A stretch of DNA of 64,000 nt from Hydrogenophaga sp. (GCF_019635465.1 NZ_JAHBZK010000002.1:213160-277159); one strand, 5' to 3'; counted from the first letter of the stretch, positions 19,395-31,200 are shown. Translations and numbers: made by a program. The notes: generated by a model from the sequence alone, not told the origin.

Positions 19395-20166
19395 CCCCGC
19401 CGCCCCGTCCAAAAAACCTTCCGCACGCCGCGCGGCGCAGCGGGTGCCCGAGTTGGCGCTGGACCCCCGCCCGGCCGGGGCGCTGGCCAATGCCGACGGC
19501 GACGATGTCGAGGCGCGCATCTACCGCGCCGTCTTCGACAGCGTGATGAGCCAGCGCCTGCCGCCCGGCACCAAGCTGCCCGAGGCCGCGCTGTGCGAGC
19601 TGTTCGAGGTCAACCGCGGGGTGGTGCGCAAGGTGCTGCAAAAGCTCGCGCACGACCACATCGTGCAGCTGCGCCCCAACCGCGGCGCCATCGTGGCGGT
19701 GCCCACGCGCGAGGAAACGCAGCAGATCTTCGAGGCGCGCCGCGCGCTGGAGGCCGCCATCGTCCGCCTCGTGGCCGAGCGCGCCACGCCGGCCGACCTC
19801 AAGGCCTTGCGCAGCCAACTGCACGAAGAAAGCAAGGTCATGCACCGGCCCGACCAGCCGGCCTGGGCCCGCCTGGCCAGTACCTACCACCTGCGCCTGG
19901 CCGAGCTCTCGGGCAACCCCATCCTGCACCGCTACCTGGTCGAGATCGTCTCGCGCTGCTCGCTCATCGTCGCGCTCCACCAGCCGCCCGGCAACGCCGC
20001 CTGCGAGCACGACGAGCACGAACGCATCGTCGACCACATCGCGCGCGGCGATGCCGACGGCGCGGTGGCCTTGATGGACGAGCACTTGCGCGAACTGGAA
20101 CGCCACCTGGCGCTGGAGCGGCCCACCCCGCGCAAGGACCTGGCGCACCTGCTGGGTCTGGGTTGA
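19378..20166 (+). CDS. GntR-family regulator (FCD/FadR subfamily)
   Basis: This 262-residue regulator has a basic, Pro/Ala-rich N-terminus and a winged helix-turn-helix at about residues 45-110 (LPPGTKLPEAALCELFEVNRG and the wing LRPNRGAIVAVP). An FCD ligand domain follows (EARRALEAAIVRLVAER, with His residues in TYHLRLAEL and DEHERIVDHI that commonly bind metal). It overlaps the amidase gene by 17 bp and so is co-transcribed with it. The TTGTnnACAA palindrome at 16705-16720 is the likely operator, which gives autoregulation plus control of the liv genes. Confidence 0.93.
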   Translation: MPNAADPAAPSKKPSARRAAQRVPELALDPRPAGALANADGDDVEARIYRAVFDSVMSQRLPPGTKLPEAALCELFEVNRGVVRKVLQKLAHDHIVQLRPNRGAIVAVPTREETQQIFEARRALEAAIVRLVAERATPADLKALRSQLHEESKVMHRPDQPAWARLASTYHLRLAELSGNPILHRYLVEIVSRCSLIVALHQPPGNAACEHDEHERIVDHIARGDADGAVALMDEHLRELERHLALERPTPRKDLAHLLGLG

Positions 20167-20337
20167 ACAGGGCACCCCGCGTCGTGACGAGTCGCACGGT
20201 CGTGGCGTAGCCGCCGATCACCTCCGGGAAACTCCCGTCCCGCCAGCGTGGCGTTACCCCGGTCGGTACCGTACAGTGGGCCATCCATTCGGCGGCCAGT
20301 CGGCTGTGCATTCAGGGAGTCAAGGAGACGCCTGCCA

Positions 20338-22935
20338 GTGGCTCAAAACAAGAAACGCCTCGTCCAGGTCTGGTTGCCGCTGCTGCCCGCGGTGGTGGCT
20401 GTGCTGTTGCTGGCCATGGTGCTGTGGCTCGTCGACCGCACGGTCGGTGAAGAGCTGGTCCGCCGGGCGCACCAGCGCGTGGCCCAGACCGGCAGCATCT
20501 ATGCCGACCAGGTCTCGCGCGTGCTGGCGCAACGCGCCGGCGAGCTGGAGCTGATGGCCGGCCTGCCGGCGCTGGGTCTGGGCGTCGACGACCTGCGCAT
20601 GCAACTCACCCAGCTGCGCCGCAGTTCGCCGGCTTATGTCTGGATCGGCGCGACCGACAGCCACGGCAAGGTGATCGCCGGCAGCGACGGTTTGCTGGAG
20701 GGGCGCGACATCGGCAAGCGCCCTGTGTACCTGGAAGGCATCCGCGGTCTGTGGTTCGGCAGCCTGCACCCGCCGCTGGCGTTGGTCGATCCGCTGCGCT
20801 CCAGGCAGCTGCCGGTGCCCAGGGAGCTGGCCGACATTGCCCAACCCTACAAGGACGCACAGGGCGAGCGCGGCGTGCTGGCGGCGCACATGGACGGCGC
20901 CTACTTCGACCGCCTGCGCGCCAGTGCGGTGGGCCCGTCGCTGGCGCAACGCGGCATGCAGGTTGTGCTGGTCGAATCCAATGGCGCCTTGCTGCTGGGC
21001 GAGGCCCCCGGCTTGAGCCCCGAGCAGACCCAGCAGCTGATGGCCGCCCCGGCGGGTGTGCCGGCCACCTACGTCGTCGACGGCGATCAGCGCGTGATGG
21101 TGACCCGTGTGCCCATCCAGCCCGTCGACTCGCGCCTGCGTGCCGACTGGCAGGTCTTCGCCTGGCAGCCCTTGGCGCAAGTGCTGGCGCCGGTGCGCGA
21201 GCTGCAACGCCTGGTCACGCTGGTGGCGGGGGCGCTGGCCCTGGGGCTGGGCATCGCCGGGTTCTGGCTGTCGCGCCGCCTGGCCCAGCCCTACAGCGAC
21301 CTGCTGGACGTGGTGGCCCAACGCGCGAGCCTGGGCGGACTCGGTGGTTCGGGCGAGACCTTGCGGGCGGTGACCGAGCAGCTGCGCCTGCTGCCCAGCG
21401 ACGAACCCCACTCGCGGTCCGAGCAGACGCTGGCCCGCGTGCTGCAGGACGCGAGCCGCTTGCAGGCGGTGGTGGATCACCTGCCGGCACCGGTCTACCT
21501 GGTCGACATGGGCTTGCACATCACCTACTGGAACCGGGCCGCTGAGCGTGTCTTCGGCTGGTCGGCGGGCGAAGCCATGGGGCGCCACGTGGGCGAGCTG
21601 TTTCGCGACCGCACGCCCAGTGACGAGCGCGAACGGCTGCGCCGCGACTTTCTGGTCAGCCCCGGCCCCTGGCTGTTCACCGCCAACATGCTGCGCCGCG
21701 ACGGCACCGACATGTGGGGCGAGTGGCGCCTGACCAAGCTGCTCGATGCCGACGGCGCGGCGCTGGGCATCATTGCGCAGGTGCGCGACATGACGGTCGA
21801 GCGCCAGAGCGAGCAGCGCCTGCGCGAGCAGGGCGAGGTGCTGGCGGGCGTGATCAATGGCGCCAGCGACGCTGTCATCAGCGTCAACATGCAAGGGCGC
21901 ATCACCTTGTTCAACCCGGCCGCCGAGCGCATCTTCGGACGTGCCGCGGGGGACATGCTGGGGCAGCCGCTGGAGCGCTTGCTGCCACCCGCGTACCGCA
22001 ACGAGCACGCGGGCCTGATGAAACGCTTCGCCGATTCGCAGAGCACCTCGCGCCGCATGGGCTTCGGGCGGGTGCAGGGCGTGCACGCCGACGGCGCCTT
22101 GCTGGAGCTGGAGGCGTCCATCTCGCAGGTGACGGTGCGCGGCGAGAAGCTGCTGACCGCCATCCTGCGCGACGTCACCGCACGCGTGCGCGACGAACAG
22201 GCACTGGCGCGCTACCAGCTTGAGCTGTCCGAGCTCACGCAGCGCTTGCTGCACCAGGAGCAGGTCACCACGCGCGAGCTGGCGCAGACGCTGCACGACC
22301 AGCTGGGCCAGACGCTGGGCGCCATTCGCCTGTCTTACGACGCGCTGGGCGGGGTGGCCCAGCAGCACCTGCCGGCCGCGGCCTTCGAGCGCGCGCAGAT
22401 CGTGGGTCGCCAGATCGACCAGGCCATCGCCGAGGTGCGCCAAGCCCTGGTCAAGCTGCGCCCGCCGCTGCTGGAGGAGATGGGCCTGGTGGCCGCCATC
22501 GACAACGACGTGCAGCTGCGCGCGCCCGAGGCCGAGCCGGTGCGGCTCGAATTCGTCAACCTGGGCGACACCGCGCGCGTGCGCTGGCCCGAGGACGTGG
22601 AGTACGCCGCGTTCATGGTTGTGCGAGAGGCCGTGGCCAATGCCCTGCAACATGCGCAGGCCAGTTATGTGCTGGTGCGGGTGGACGGCGACCCCGATCG
22701 CCTGCGCCTGGACGTGGTCGATGACGGCGTGGGCCTGGCCGATGGCATGGCCCTAGGCCGCCCCGGGCACCTGGGCATCGTCGGCATGCGCGAGCGGGCC
22801 CTGGCCATCGGTGCCCGACTCAGCGCGCGGCGGCGCCAGTCGGGTGGCACCCGCGTTACGCTGATCTGGACCAGCAACCCCGATCAGATGGCGCCGGACC
22901 GCGATGAGCTGCTGGCCAACTCAACGATCTTCTGA
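20338..22935 (+). CDS. Membrane sensor histidine kinase, NarX-like transmitter with two PAS domains
   Basis: This 865-residue kinase has TM1 at about 9-31 and a periplasmic sensor of about 260 residues, probably a double-Cache fold. TM2 is at about 290-315 and PAS domains at about 373-480 and 500-610. HisKA_3 has the acceptor in QTLHDQLGQTLGAIRL (His near 651). The HATPase region shows EAVANALQHAQA and a C-terminal IVGMRERA motif. I prefer the GTG start at 20338, which has AAGGAG ten bases upstream and a short tail before TM1. An in-frame ATG at 20248 would add 30 residues. The NarL-type regulator 17 bp downstream is its partner. Confidence 0.9.
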   Translation: MAQNKKRLVQVWLPLLPAVVAVLLLAMVLWLVDRTVGEELVRRAHQRVAQTGSIYADQVSRVLAQRAGELELMAGLPALGLGVDDLRMQLTQLRRSSPAYVWIGATDSHGKVIAGSDGLLEGRDIGKRPVYLEGIRGLWFGSLHPPLALVDPLRSRQLPVPRELADIAQPYKDAQGERGVLAAHMDGAYFDRLRASAVGPSLAQRGMQVVLVESNGALLLGEAPGLSPEQTQQLMAAPAGVPATYVVDGDQRVMVTRVPIQPVDSRLRADWQVFAWQPLAQVLAPVRELQRLVTLVAGALALGLGIAGFWLSRRLAQPYSDLLDVVAQRASLGGLGGSGETLRAVTEQLRLLPSDEPHSRSEQTLARVLQDASRLQAVVDHLPAPVYLVDMGLHITYWNRAAERVFGWSAGEAMGRHVGELFRDRTPSDERERLRRDFLVSPGPWLFTANMLRRDGTDMWGEWRLTKLLDADGAALGIIAQVRDMTVERQSEQRLREQGEVLAGVINGASDAVISVNMQGRITLFNPAAERIFGRAAGDMLGQPLERLLPPAYRNEHAGLMKRFADSQSTSRRMGFGRVQGVHADGALLELEASISQVTVRGEKLLTAILRDVTARVRDEQALARYQLELSELTQRLLHQEQVTTRELAQTLHDQLGQTLGAIRLSYDALGGVAQQHLPAAAFERAQIVGRQIDQAIAEVRQALVKLRPPLLEEMGLVAAIDNDVQLRAPEAEPVRLEFVNLGDTARVRWPEDVEYAAFMVVREAVANALQHAQASYVLVRVDGDPDRLRLDVVDDGVGLADGMALGRPGHLGIVGMRERALAIGARLSARRRQSGGTRVTLIWTSNPDQMAPDRDELLANSTIF

Positions 22936-22952
22936 AGCCTGGAGGCCATGAC

Positions 22953-23594
22953 ATGAGTGACGTCTACCTCGTTGACGACCACGCGATGATGCGCGACGGC
23001 CTGCGTGCCGTGCTGGAAGGAGCCGGCCACCGCGTGGTGGGCGAAGCCGAAAACCCCACTACCGCCCTGGCCGACATCGTGCGGCTGACGCCCTCCGTGG
23101 TGTTGCTCGACCTGCACCTGGGCACGCGCTCGGGCTTTGAGCTGCTGGAGCAGATCGCCAAGCGCAAGCTGTCCACGCGGGTGGTGATGCTCACCATGTC
23201 GGCGCAGGCGCGCCACGTGGCCGAGGCCATGCGACAAGGTGCCGACGGCTATGTGCTCAAGGGCTCACCGGCGCGCGAGGTGCTCAAGGCGGTGGCGGCT
23301 GTGCTCGAAGGGCGCAAATACCTCGGTGGCGAGGTGGCGCAGCTGGCCGTCGAAGGCCTCACCCAGACCGACGACAGCGGCGGCATCGCCTCGCTGTCGG
23401 TGCGCGAGCGCCAGGTCATCCAGCTCGTCGTGCAGGGGCGCACCAGCGTCGAGATCGGCGAGCAGCTGCACCTGTCGCCCAAGACGGTCGAGAGCTACCG
23501 CAGCCGCCTGATGGCCAAGCTGGGGGTCAGCGACCTGCCCGCGCTGGTGCGACTGGCGATCCGCGAGGGCCTGATCAGCGCCGACGAACTCTGA
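22953..23594 (+). CDS. NarL/FixJ-family response regulator
   Basis: This 213-residue two-domain regulator has a receiver with the acidic pair in YLVDDHAMMRDG, the phospho-acceptor Asp in VVLLDLHLGTRSG and the conserved Lys in GYVLKGSP. The C-terminal LuxR-type helix-turn-helix is SVRERQVIQLVVQGRTSVEIGEQLHLSPKTVESY. It lies immediately after a HisKA_3 kinase, the standard partner of this class, so the two form a complete two-component system. Phosphorylation should promote DNA binding. The target genes are unknown. Confidence 0.95.
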   Translation: MSDVYLVDDHAMMRDGLRAVLEGAGHRVVGEAENPTTALADIVRLTPSVVLLDLHLGTRSGFELLEQIAKRKLSTRVVMLTMSAQARHVAEAMRQGADGYVLKGSPAREVLKAVAAVLEGRKYLGGEVAQLAVEGLTQTDDSGGIASLSVRERQVIQLVVQGRTSVEIGEQLHLSPKTVESYRSRLMAKLGVSDLPALVRLAIREGLISADEL

Positions 23595-23697
23595 TGGGGT
23601 GATCTGACCGAGCGCTGGTTGCGGGCGCAGGTTTTCCGCCGCCTTGCGTCCAGTTTTCCCGGCACCGCCGAAGCACGGGCTTGCGCACGATGCAAGC

Positions 23698-24153
23698 ATG
23701 TCTTCCTCCCCCTCCACCCAGGACACGCATCCGGCCGCCGAACCCGTTGACGGTCCGGTGCTTCGCGTGCTGGCCGTCTGCGCGCGCGGCGAGCGGCTGC
23801 AGGCCTTGCGCGATGCGATCGCGCGCTGGCCCGTGCCCGCCCGGTTGATCTGGTCGCCCCTGCCCGAGCGCGCCCTGGCCAGCGTGGTGGCCGATGACCC
23901 CGATCTGGTGGTGCTGGACGCGCGCCTGGAGCCGGTGGGCGGCGCCGCACTGCGCCGCCACCTGATGCACCTGCGCCCGCACGCCATGGTGCTGAGCTTT
24001 GACGACGAGGCCAGCGAGCCGGGTGGCCACGCCAGCGTGTGGCATTGGTGTGAGCTGCCGGCCGTGATGCGCTGGTGGGCGCAGCGCCGTGCGCCGGCGC
24101 CTGTGCTGCCGGCATTGGCTTCTGCCAGGGCGCCCGCCGTGGGAGTGGCCTGA
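23698..24153 (+). CDS. Degenerate receiver (pseudo-receiver) protein
   Basis: This 151-residue protein folds like a receiver: LRVLAVCARG aligns with strand 1, DPDLVVLDARLEPVGG with the strand-3 phospho-Asp loop, and MVLSFDDEA with strand 5. The acidic pair after strand 1 and the strand-5 Lys are missing, so phosphorylation is doubtful although one Asp remains. The start at 23698 follows the natural N-terminus MSSSPSTQD. The stop shares one base with the next start (TGATG), so it is translationally coupled to the GAF hybrid kinase. A weak sigma-28-like TCCAGTTT-N10-GCCGAAGC lies upstream (23649-23674). A role as a regulatory partner of that kinase is inference. Confidence 0.65.
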   Translation: MSSSPSTQDTHPAAEPVDGPVLRVLAVCARGERLQALRDAIARWPVPARLIWSPLPERALASVVADDPDLVVLDARLEPVGGAALRRHLMHLRPHAMVLSFDDEASEPGGHASVWHWCELPAVMRWWAQRRAPAPVLPALASARAPAVGVA

Positions 24154-26600
24154 TGGGCGAGTTGGTGTCCATCGCCCCCGCCGCCGACGCGCGCCGCGTG
24201 GCAGCGCTGGATCGCCTGGACCTGGCATCGCTGCCCGCCGACGACGTGCTCGACGGCCTGGTACGCGCTGCCGCGCGCAGCCTGCGCTGCCCGGCGGCCA
24301 TGGTCAACCTCATCGGGGCCGACGCCGCCTGGTCGGTGGCCAGCACCGACGGCCAGCGCAGCTGGCTGCCGCGTGAGCTGGCCTTTTGCAACACGGTCGT
24401 CTCCGATCGCCAGCCACTGATGCTGGGCGACCTTCAAGCCGACACCCGCTTCGCACAACACCCGCTGGTGGTCGGTGAGCCCGGCCTGCGCTGCTACGCC
24501 GGCGTGCCGGTGGGCGACGGCGTCGAGGTGCTGGGCTCGCTGTGCGTGCTCGACACCAGCGAACACGCGTTCGATGCGGGCGATCACGAAGCCCTGGTCG
24601 ACCTGGGGCGCGCGGTCTCGCAATGGCTGTCCTTGCGCCGGGTGCGCAGTGAGCGGCTGGCCCAGACCGCCCAGCAACGCGACCGCCTGGCCACCCTGGT
24701 GGCGCGGCGCACGGCCGAGCTGGAGCTGGCCCGCCAGAGCGCGGAAGCCGCCAGCGCGGCCAAGAGCACCTACCTGGCCACCATGAGCCACGAGATCCGC
24801 ACGCCCCTCAACGGCGTGCTGGGGCTCATCGAGCTGGTGGACCGCAGCGGGCTGCCCGGTCCGCAGCAAGAGTTGCTGCACACCGCGCGCGATTCCGCGC
24901 GCGCATTGCTCGGCCTCATCGACGACGTGCTCGACTTCGCCAAGATCGAAGCCGGCCGCCTGGTCATCCACGAAGCCCCGCTGGACCTGAGCAGCCTGAT
25001 CGAGCGCTGCGCCGAAGGCCACCTGGGCAGTGCCCTGGCGCACCGGGTGCGCTTGCAGGTGTTCGTGGACCCGGGTCTGGCCACCCAGCGCATGGGCGAT
25101 GCCCTGCGCCTTCGGCAGGTGCTGGGCAACCTGGTGAGCAACGCCATCAAGTTCGCAGGTGGGCGTGACCGCGATGGCTGGGTGCGGGTGCGTGCACGCG
25201 CGGTGGACAGCGACGAGGTGTTCGTCGAGGTCTGCGACAACGGCCCCGGGCTCGACGCCGACACGGTCGCGCGGCTGTTTCAGCCCTTTGTCCAGGCCGA
25301 GGCGAGCACCAGCCTTCACTTTGGCGGCACCGGTCTCGGTCTGTCGATCTCGCAACGGCTGGCCCAGGCCATGGGCGGTTGCATCGATGTGCGCTCGGAG
25401 CGGGGTGCCGGTGCCTGCTTCACGCTGCAAGTGCCCTTGCGCCACCCCATGCCTGCGCTGGCGGATGGCGTGTCCGAACCCGCCGCCCCCGCGCTCGCCG
25501 GTGTGAGCTGTTGCTGGCTGCAGGCCCCCGCGGTCTGCGCCGACGACCTGGCGCGCTACCTGAGCGCCGAGGGGGCGCAATGGGTCGACATGCCACCGGG
25601 CCCGGTGGCGCCGTGCCCGGCGGGCGCCGATGGCCTGCTGCAGGTGGTGCGCGACGGTCGCGCCGCCTGGATCGCGCTCTGCCATGGCCAGCGCCGTGCC
25701 GCGCAAGCCATGGGCGACGGCATCTGGCGCCTGGACGTGGACGCGCTGCGGCGTCAGGTGCTGGTGGAAACCGTGCTGCGCGCGCTGACGCCCACCGAGC
25801 CCCTGGCCGAACTGCCACCCACATCGCGCCGCTCCGCGCCGCTGCTGAGCACGGTGCGACCGGTGCTGGTCGCCGAGGACAACCCGGTCAACCGATACGT
25901 GATTGCCCACCAGCTCCAGCACCTCGGGGTGCCCCACGAGCTGGCCGTCGACGGCGAAGAGGCGCTGGCCATGTGGTCGCGCGACCCGGGCCGCTACAGC
26001 CTGTTGCTCACCGATCTGCACATGCCCGGCCTGGGTGGCCATGGCCTGGTGAGCGCCATCCTCGATCGCGAACGTGCCACGCGCCTGCCGGTGGTGGCAC
26101 TGACCGCCGATGTGGTGGACGGCGAAGCCGAGCGCGCCCTGGCCGCCGGCATGGACGACTACCTGACCAAGCCGATCGAGCTCGACCGGCTGGCGCAGGC
26201 GCTGCAGCGCTGGATCGGTGCTGATGCGGGGTCGCCTGCGATCCCGCTCGAGCCGTCGGCCCAGGGCGGGAAACCAGCGTTTGATCGAGACGCCCTGACC
26301 CGCCTGATCGGCGAGGCGCCCGAGGCCCGGGCCGAGGCCATCACCCTGTTTCTGCGCAACCTGCAGCGCGTGGAGGCCGACCTTGGCCAGGCCATTGCGC
26401 ACCAGGACACCACCGCCCTGCGCGAGACGGCTCACCGTGCCCGCTCGTCCTCGCACGCCATGGGCGCGCACCGCCTGGGCGAGCTGCTGGGCGCGCTCGA
26501 ATCGGCCGCTCGCGAAGGCCATGGCGGGCGGGCCGACGACCTGGTGCCCCTGATTTGCGAAGAAGCGGGTGTTGTGCGGCGTTGTTTGACGGATGAGTGA
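24153..26600 (+). CDS. GAF-domain hybrid histidine kinase with receiver and Hpt
   Basis: This 815-residue cytosolic tripartite kinase starts with GAF at about 15-165. HisKA has the acceptor in [13 protein letters not shown] (His near 212), followed by HATPase ([19 protein letters not shown]). A weakly conserved stretch at about 445-560 may be an inactive receiver. An active receiver at about 569-685 has [11 protein letters not shown] and phospho-Asp in [13 protein letters not shown]. An Hpt domain follows ([14 protein letters not shown], His near 759). This BarA/ArcB-style phosphorelay layout has no TM segment. It is coupled to the pseudo-receiver gene. The output regulator is not encoded next to it. 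Confidence 0.92.
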   Translation: MGELVSIAPAADARRVAALDRLDLASLPADDVLDGLVRAAARSLRCPAAMVNLIGADAAWSVASTDGQRSWLPRELAFCNTVVSDRQPLMLGDLQADTRFAQHPLVVGEPGLRCYAGVPVGDGVEVLGSLCVLDTSEHAFDAGDHEALVDLGRAVSQWLSLRRVRSERLAQTAQQRDRLATLVARRTAELELARQSAEAASAAKSTYLATMSHEIRTPLNGVLGLIELVDRSGLPGPQQELLHTARDSARALLGLIDDVLDFAKIEAGRLVIHEAPLDLSSLIERCAEGHLGSALAHRVRLQVFVDPGLATQRMGDALRLRQVLGNLVSNAIKFAGGRDRDGWVRVRARAVDSDEVFVEVCDNGPGLDADTVARLFQPFVQAEASTSLHFGGTGLGLSISQRLAQAMGGCIDVRSERGAGACFTLQVPLRHPMPALADGVSEPAAPALAGVSCCWLQAPAVCADDLARYLSAEGAQWVDMPPGPVAPCPAGADGLLQVVRDGRAAWIALCHGQRRAAQAMGDGIWRLDVDALRRQVLVETVLRALTPTEPLAELPPTSRRSAPLLSTVRPVLVAEDNPVNRYVIAHQLQHLGVPHELAVDGEEALAMWSRDPGRYSLLLTDLHMPGLGGHGLVSAILDRERATRLPVVALTADVVDGEAERALAAGMDDYLTKPIELDRLAQALQRWIGADAGSPAIPLEPSAQGGKPAFDRDALTRLIGEAPEARAEAITLFLRNLQRVEADLGQAIAHQDTTALRETAHRARSSSHAMGAHRLGELLGALESAAREGHGGRADDLVPLICEEAGVVRRCLTDE

Positions 26601-26701
26601 CCGCCTGGGTCTTCGCGATCCAGTTTTCCCTACTTCAGTGGCTCCTCGCCCGGGCCGACATAACTGACACGAACCTTTCTTCCATCACCCAAGAGGCCAT
26701 C

Positions 26702-28246
26702 ATGAGAAACAACGGTCCGGTCACGCAGCGCGAATACGTCATGGAAGACGGTCAGACCCTGGTCTCGACCACCGACCTCAAGAGCCGAATCGTTTACTGC
26801 AACCCTTCATTCGTTGCCGTCAGCGGCTACGAGTCCGACGAACTGATCGGCCAACCCCACAACATGATCCGCCACCCGGACATGCCGCAGGAGGCCTTTC
26901 GCGACATGTGGGCCACGATCGAATCCGGCAAGCCCTGGTCGGGTCTGGTGAAGAACCGCCGCAAGAACGGCGACCACTACTGGGTGCAGGCCAACGTGAC
27001 GCCGGTACTCGACGATGGGCGCGTGACCGGCTACATGTCGGTGCGCACCAAGCCCTCGCGCGAACAGGTGGCCGGCGCCGAAGCGCTGTATGCCCGCATG
27101 CGCCAGGAAGCGGCCAGCGGCCGACTGGTGCACGTGCTGTCCCGTGGTGAGGTGCGCCAGAAGACGCTGGGTGGTTCGGTGGTGCGCAGCCTGCGCTACA
27201 TCGGCGCGCAGCGCAGCGTGATGGCCCTGGCGGTCATGGGTGCCGCCGGTGCGACCCTGGGCGCCTACCTGCCGAGTCATGCGCTGGCCATTGGCGTGAC
27301 AACCCTGGTCGCCTTCGCGCTGGGCGGCTGGCTGCAACACATGGGTGTGCGTCCGCTCGATCGCATCCTGGCCTCGGCCAACCGGCTCGCCGCCGGCGAC
27401 CTGGCCAACCGCCGCAGCGACGGCGGCGCCGGCATGATCGGGCAGATCCACCGCGGGCTGACCCAGCTCAACGTCAACCTGCAGGCCGTTGTCAGCGACG
27501 TGCGCACCCAGGTCGACGGCATGCACAGCGCCACGCGTGAAATCAGCGCCGGCAGCACCGACCTGAGCAACCGCACCGAAGCCCAGGCCAGCAACCTGCA
27601 ACAGACCGCGGCGTCGCTCGAACAGATCACCGCCACCATCCGCTCCAACGCCGAGGCGGCACGCAGTGCGGCCGACCTGGCCAGCTCGGCGCGCGAGCAG
27701 GCCGTCAAGGGCGGTGAGGCGGTGGAATCCGTGGCGCGCCGCATGGCCGAGATCCAGGCCGCGAGTCACCGCATCAGCGAAATCGTCGGTGTGATCGATG
27801 GCATTTCGTTCCAGACCAACCTGCTGGCGCTCAACGCCGCGGTCGAGGCGGCGCGCGCCGGTGAACACGGCCGAGGCTTCTCCGTCGTGGCCGCCGAAGT
27901 GCGCTCGCTGGCCGCGCGGGCCCGCGAATCGGCCAGGGAAATCAAGACGCTCATCGAAGCCTCGGCCGAGCAGGTCGAGGCCGGCGTGGGCCTGGTGCAG
28001 CAGACGCGCAGCACCGTGCAGGAGACCGCGGGCACCATCGGCCGCGTAAGCGCCCTGGTGGCCGAAATCAGCGCCGCCTCGGCCGAGCAATCGCAAGGTG
28101 TGGCCCAGGTCAACGACGCGGTGACGCAGCTCGACAGCCTGACGCAGCAGAACGCGGCCATGGTCGAGCAGCTCTCGGCATCGGCCGCCGCCCTGTCGGC
28201 GCAGGCCGGTACGGTCACCGCGACGGTGCGGGTGTTCAAGCTGTGA
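26702..28246 (+). CDS. aer: Aer-type PAS aerotaxis/redox receptor
   Basis: This 514-residue receptor has an N-terminal PAS whose sequence is diagnostic of Aer ([13 protein letters not shown], then [17 protein letters not shown]), the FAD-binding type that senses redox state. A hydrophobic membrane anchor of about 40 residues follows at 175-215, then HAMP and a signalling domain with [23 protein letters not shown]. There is no periplasmic sensor and no C-terminal CheR pentapeptide, as in E. coli Aer. The start at 26702 has an AAGAGG site. A weak sigma-28-like site (TTCAGTGG-N12-GCCGACAT, 26634-26661) is upstream. Its stop overlaps the GTG of the next kinase. Confidence 0.95.
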   Translation: MRNNGPVTQREYVMEDGQTLVSTTDLKSRIVYCNPSFVAVSGYESDELIGQPHNMIRHPDMPQEAFRDMWATIESGKPWSGLVKNRRKNGDHYWVQANVTPVLDDGRVTGYMSVRTKPSREQVAGAEALYARMRQEAASGRLVHVLSRGEVRQKTLGGSVVRSLRYIGAQRSVMALAVMGAAGATLGAYLPSHALAIGVTTLVAFALGGWLQHMGVRPLDRILASANRLAAGDLANRRSDGGAGMIGQIHRGLTQLNVNLQAVVSDVRTQVDGMHSATREISAGSTDLSNRTEAQASNLQQTAASLEQITATIRSNAEAARSAADLASSAREQAVKGGEAVESVARRMAEIQAASHRISEIVGVIDGISFQTNLLALNAAVEAARAGEHGRGFSVVAAEVRSLAARARESAREIKTLIEASAEQVEAGVGLVQQTRSTVQETAGTIGRVSALVAEISAASAEQSQGVAQVNDAVTQLDSLTQQNAAMVEQLSASAAALSAQAGTVTATVRVFKL

Positions 28247-31200
28247 CACCAGCCGCCCCGCCGCGCGGATGGCGTGGCCATCCCCTGCCCTGGGTGCTGG
28301 TCACCCTGTTGGTCGGCGCCCTGGCCTCGGGGTTGGCCGGCCATCGGCAATTGAAGGCCAACGAGGCCTACATCGAGTCGCGCTTCGAAACCATCTCGCG
28401 CGGACTGGCCGACGCGGTGCAGGACCGCCTGCAGCTCTACGAATACGGTTTGCGTGGTGCGCGCGGTGTGTTGCAACTGGCGGGTGAGGAGGGTATCTCC
28501 GACGATGCGTTCCAGCGCTACATGCGCACGCGCGACATGCCGCGCGAGTTTCCGGGCTCGCGCGGTTTCGGCTTTATCCGGCGCCTGCCGGCCACGGTGC
28601 CTGTGGGGGTGCCCAGAGCCGATGGTCATGCACCGATCCGCCAACTGGCCCCGCACAACGGCGAGCGTTTCGTGATCGAGCGCATCGAGCCGCTGTCCAT
28701 GAACCGGGAGGCGCTCGGGCTGGACGTGGCCTCCGAGACCACGCGCCGCGAGGCCGCGGTGGCCGCGATGCAGCGCAACCGGGCGGTGATGACCGCGCCC
28801 ATCACGCTGGTGCAGGCCGAAAACGCGCGCCAGCGCGCCTTCCTGGTCTTGCTGCCCCTGTACCGCGACGGCCCCGTGCCATTGGACGCCGAACAGCGCG
28901 AGGCCGCTGCCTATGGCTGGGCCTACACGCCGCTGGTGATCGACGAGGTGCTGGCCGGCTTGTCCCTGCACAGCGAGCACATCGCGCTCACGCTCACCGA
29001 CATCACCGATCCGCAGGACCCGCAGGCCTTCTTCGACACCACCGACCGTGGTGCGGCGGTGGCCCACAACGCCATGTCCGACAGCCTGCTGCGCACGCCC
29101 TTTGGCCGCTCGTGGGCGGTGCGCACCGAGGCCCGACCGTCGTTTGCCAGCCAGTTCAGCCTGCTCGCACCACAGACTGTGGCCTGGACAGGCTGCCTGG
29201 TCACCTTGCTGCTGGCGGCGCTGCAGTGGGCCTGGCTGGCCTTGCGCCAGCGACGCCTGCAGGCGCAGACGCTGCAGGCCCGACTGGCCACCATCATCGA
29301 GAACGCCAGCGACGCCATCGTTGGCCAGGACGTCGATGGCCGCGTGATGCTGTGGAACCAGGCGGCCGAGCGCCTCTTCGGCTGGTCCGCCGACGAAGCC
29401 ATGGGCGACAGGGCGAGCGAGCTGTTGTTGCCCCCGGAGCGCCAGGACGAAGCGCGCCAGCTCGCCAGCCGGGTGCTGGCGGGTTCGCGCATTCCCCGCC
29501 AGGACACGCAGCTGCGTCACCGCGAAGGGCAAATGATGGCGGTGGCCATCACCGCCAGCGCGATCAGCGACCACAAGGGCCGCGCGGTGGGTATGGCGCT
29601 GGTGATCCGCGACATCCGCGACCGCAAGGCTTATGAGGAACAACTGCTGCAGCTCAACGCCGAGCTGGAATGCCGCGTGCAACAGCGCACCGAATCGCTG
29701 GAAGAGGTCGAGCGCTTTCTGCGCACCGTGCTCGACGCCGTGCCCTCGAAGATCGGCTACTGGGACAGGCACCAGATCAACCGCGCCGCCAACCGGGCCT
29801 ACCTGGCCTGGCGAGCGCCGCAGGGCGGCACGCTCATCGGGCGCACCATCCATGAGGCGGTGGGCCACGCGGTGTACGAGCGGTTCAAACTGCGCATCGA
29901 CGCCGTATTGCGAGGCGAGCCGCAGCACTTCGACGCCACGCTCGACGAACCCGGCACCGGCCGCCCGCGCGAGATGCGGCTGAGCTACCTGCCCGACGTG
30001 CAGAACGGCGAAGTGCGCGGCTTCTACACCATCGTCGACGACGTCAGCGAACTCAACCGGACCCAGCGCCAGCTCGAAGCCGCGGCGCGCCAGCAGGCTG
30101 CCGAACGGGTGCGCCTGCAGAGCATCCTGCAAGGCACCAATGCCGGCACCTGGGAATGGAACGTGCAGACCGGCGAGGTGGTGTTCAACGAGCGTTGGGC
30201 GGCCATGCTCGGTTTCGACTACGACGAGTGGCGACCCATGGGTGTGCAGGTGTGGCACGAGCGCACGCACGCCGACGACTTCCAGCGATCCAGCCTGCGG
30301 CTGCAGCGCCATTTCGATGGCGAAGACGATTTTTACGAGTGCGAGCTGCGCTTGCGCCATGCCGACGGCCACTGGGTCTGGGCGCTCGATCGCGGCCAAG
30401 TCTGCACCTATACCCCCGACGGGCGACCCGAGTGGATGTTCGGCACCACGCTGGACATCAGCGCCATCAAGGCGACCGAAGAACGTCTGCGCGACAGCGA
30501 GTCCTTTCTGGACCGGGTCAGTCAGGTGGCCGGTGTCGGAGGGTGGCAGTTCGAAGTCGCCTCGGGCCGCTTCACGTGGACGCGCCAGACCCGCCGCATC
30601 TGTGAGGCACCAGCCTGGTTCAAGGACGACGTGACGGGCGCGCTGTCGTTCTACGCCCCCGAGGCACGACCGGTGCTGCAAGCGGCCTTTGATCGCGCGC
30701 TCAGCGAGGGAGTGCCGTTCGACATCGCCTCGCCGTACCGCACCGCGGGTGGCCGCGAACTGTGGGTGCGCACCGTGGGTGTGCCCGAGTACGACCCCAC
30801 GCACCCCATCGGCACACCGGTGCGCTTGGTGGGTGCCATTCAGGACGTCACCGACCGGCACCTGGCCGAGCAGGCCTTGCGCGACGCCACGCAAAAAGCG
30901 CAGGCGGCCAGCCAGGCCAAGAGCGCCTTCCTGGCCAACATGAGCCACGAAATCCGCACACCGCTGCACGCGGTGCTGGGTGTGGCGCACCTGCTGTCCG
31001 ACACCGAGCTGAACGCCGACCAGCGTGCCTTGCTGGGCAAGGGGCAGGCGGCCGGGCGCGCCCTGCTGGGCATCGTCAACGACGTGCTCGACCTGGCCAA
31101 GATCGAAGCCGGCGAGATGCACCTGGCGCGCGAGCCGTTTGCGCTGGGGGCGCTGCTGCAGGAGCTGGTGGCGGTGTACGCCGTGCCGGCCCGCGACAAA

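Noticed and set aside
23265-26522. Minus-strand open frame of about 1085 codons opposite the response regulator and GAF kinase
   Set aside because: It has no recognisable domain and an Ala/Arg/Gly/Gln-rich composition, whereas the plus strand encodes conserved receiver, HisKA and Hpt motifs.
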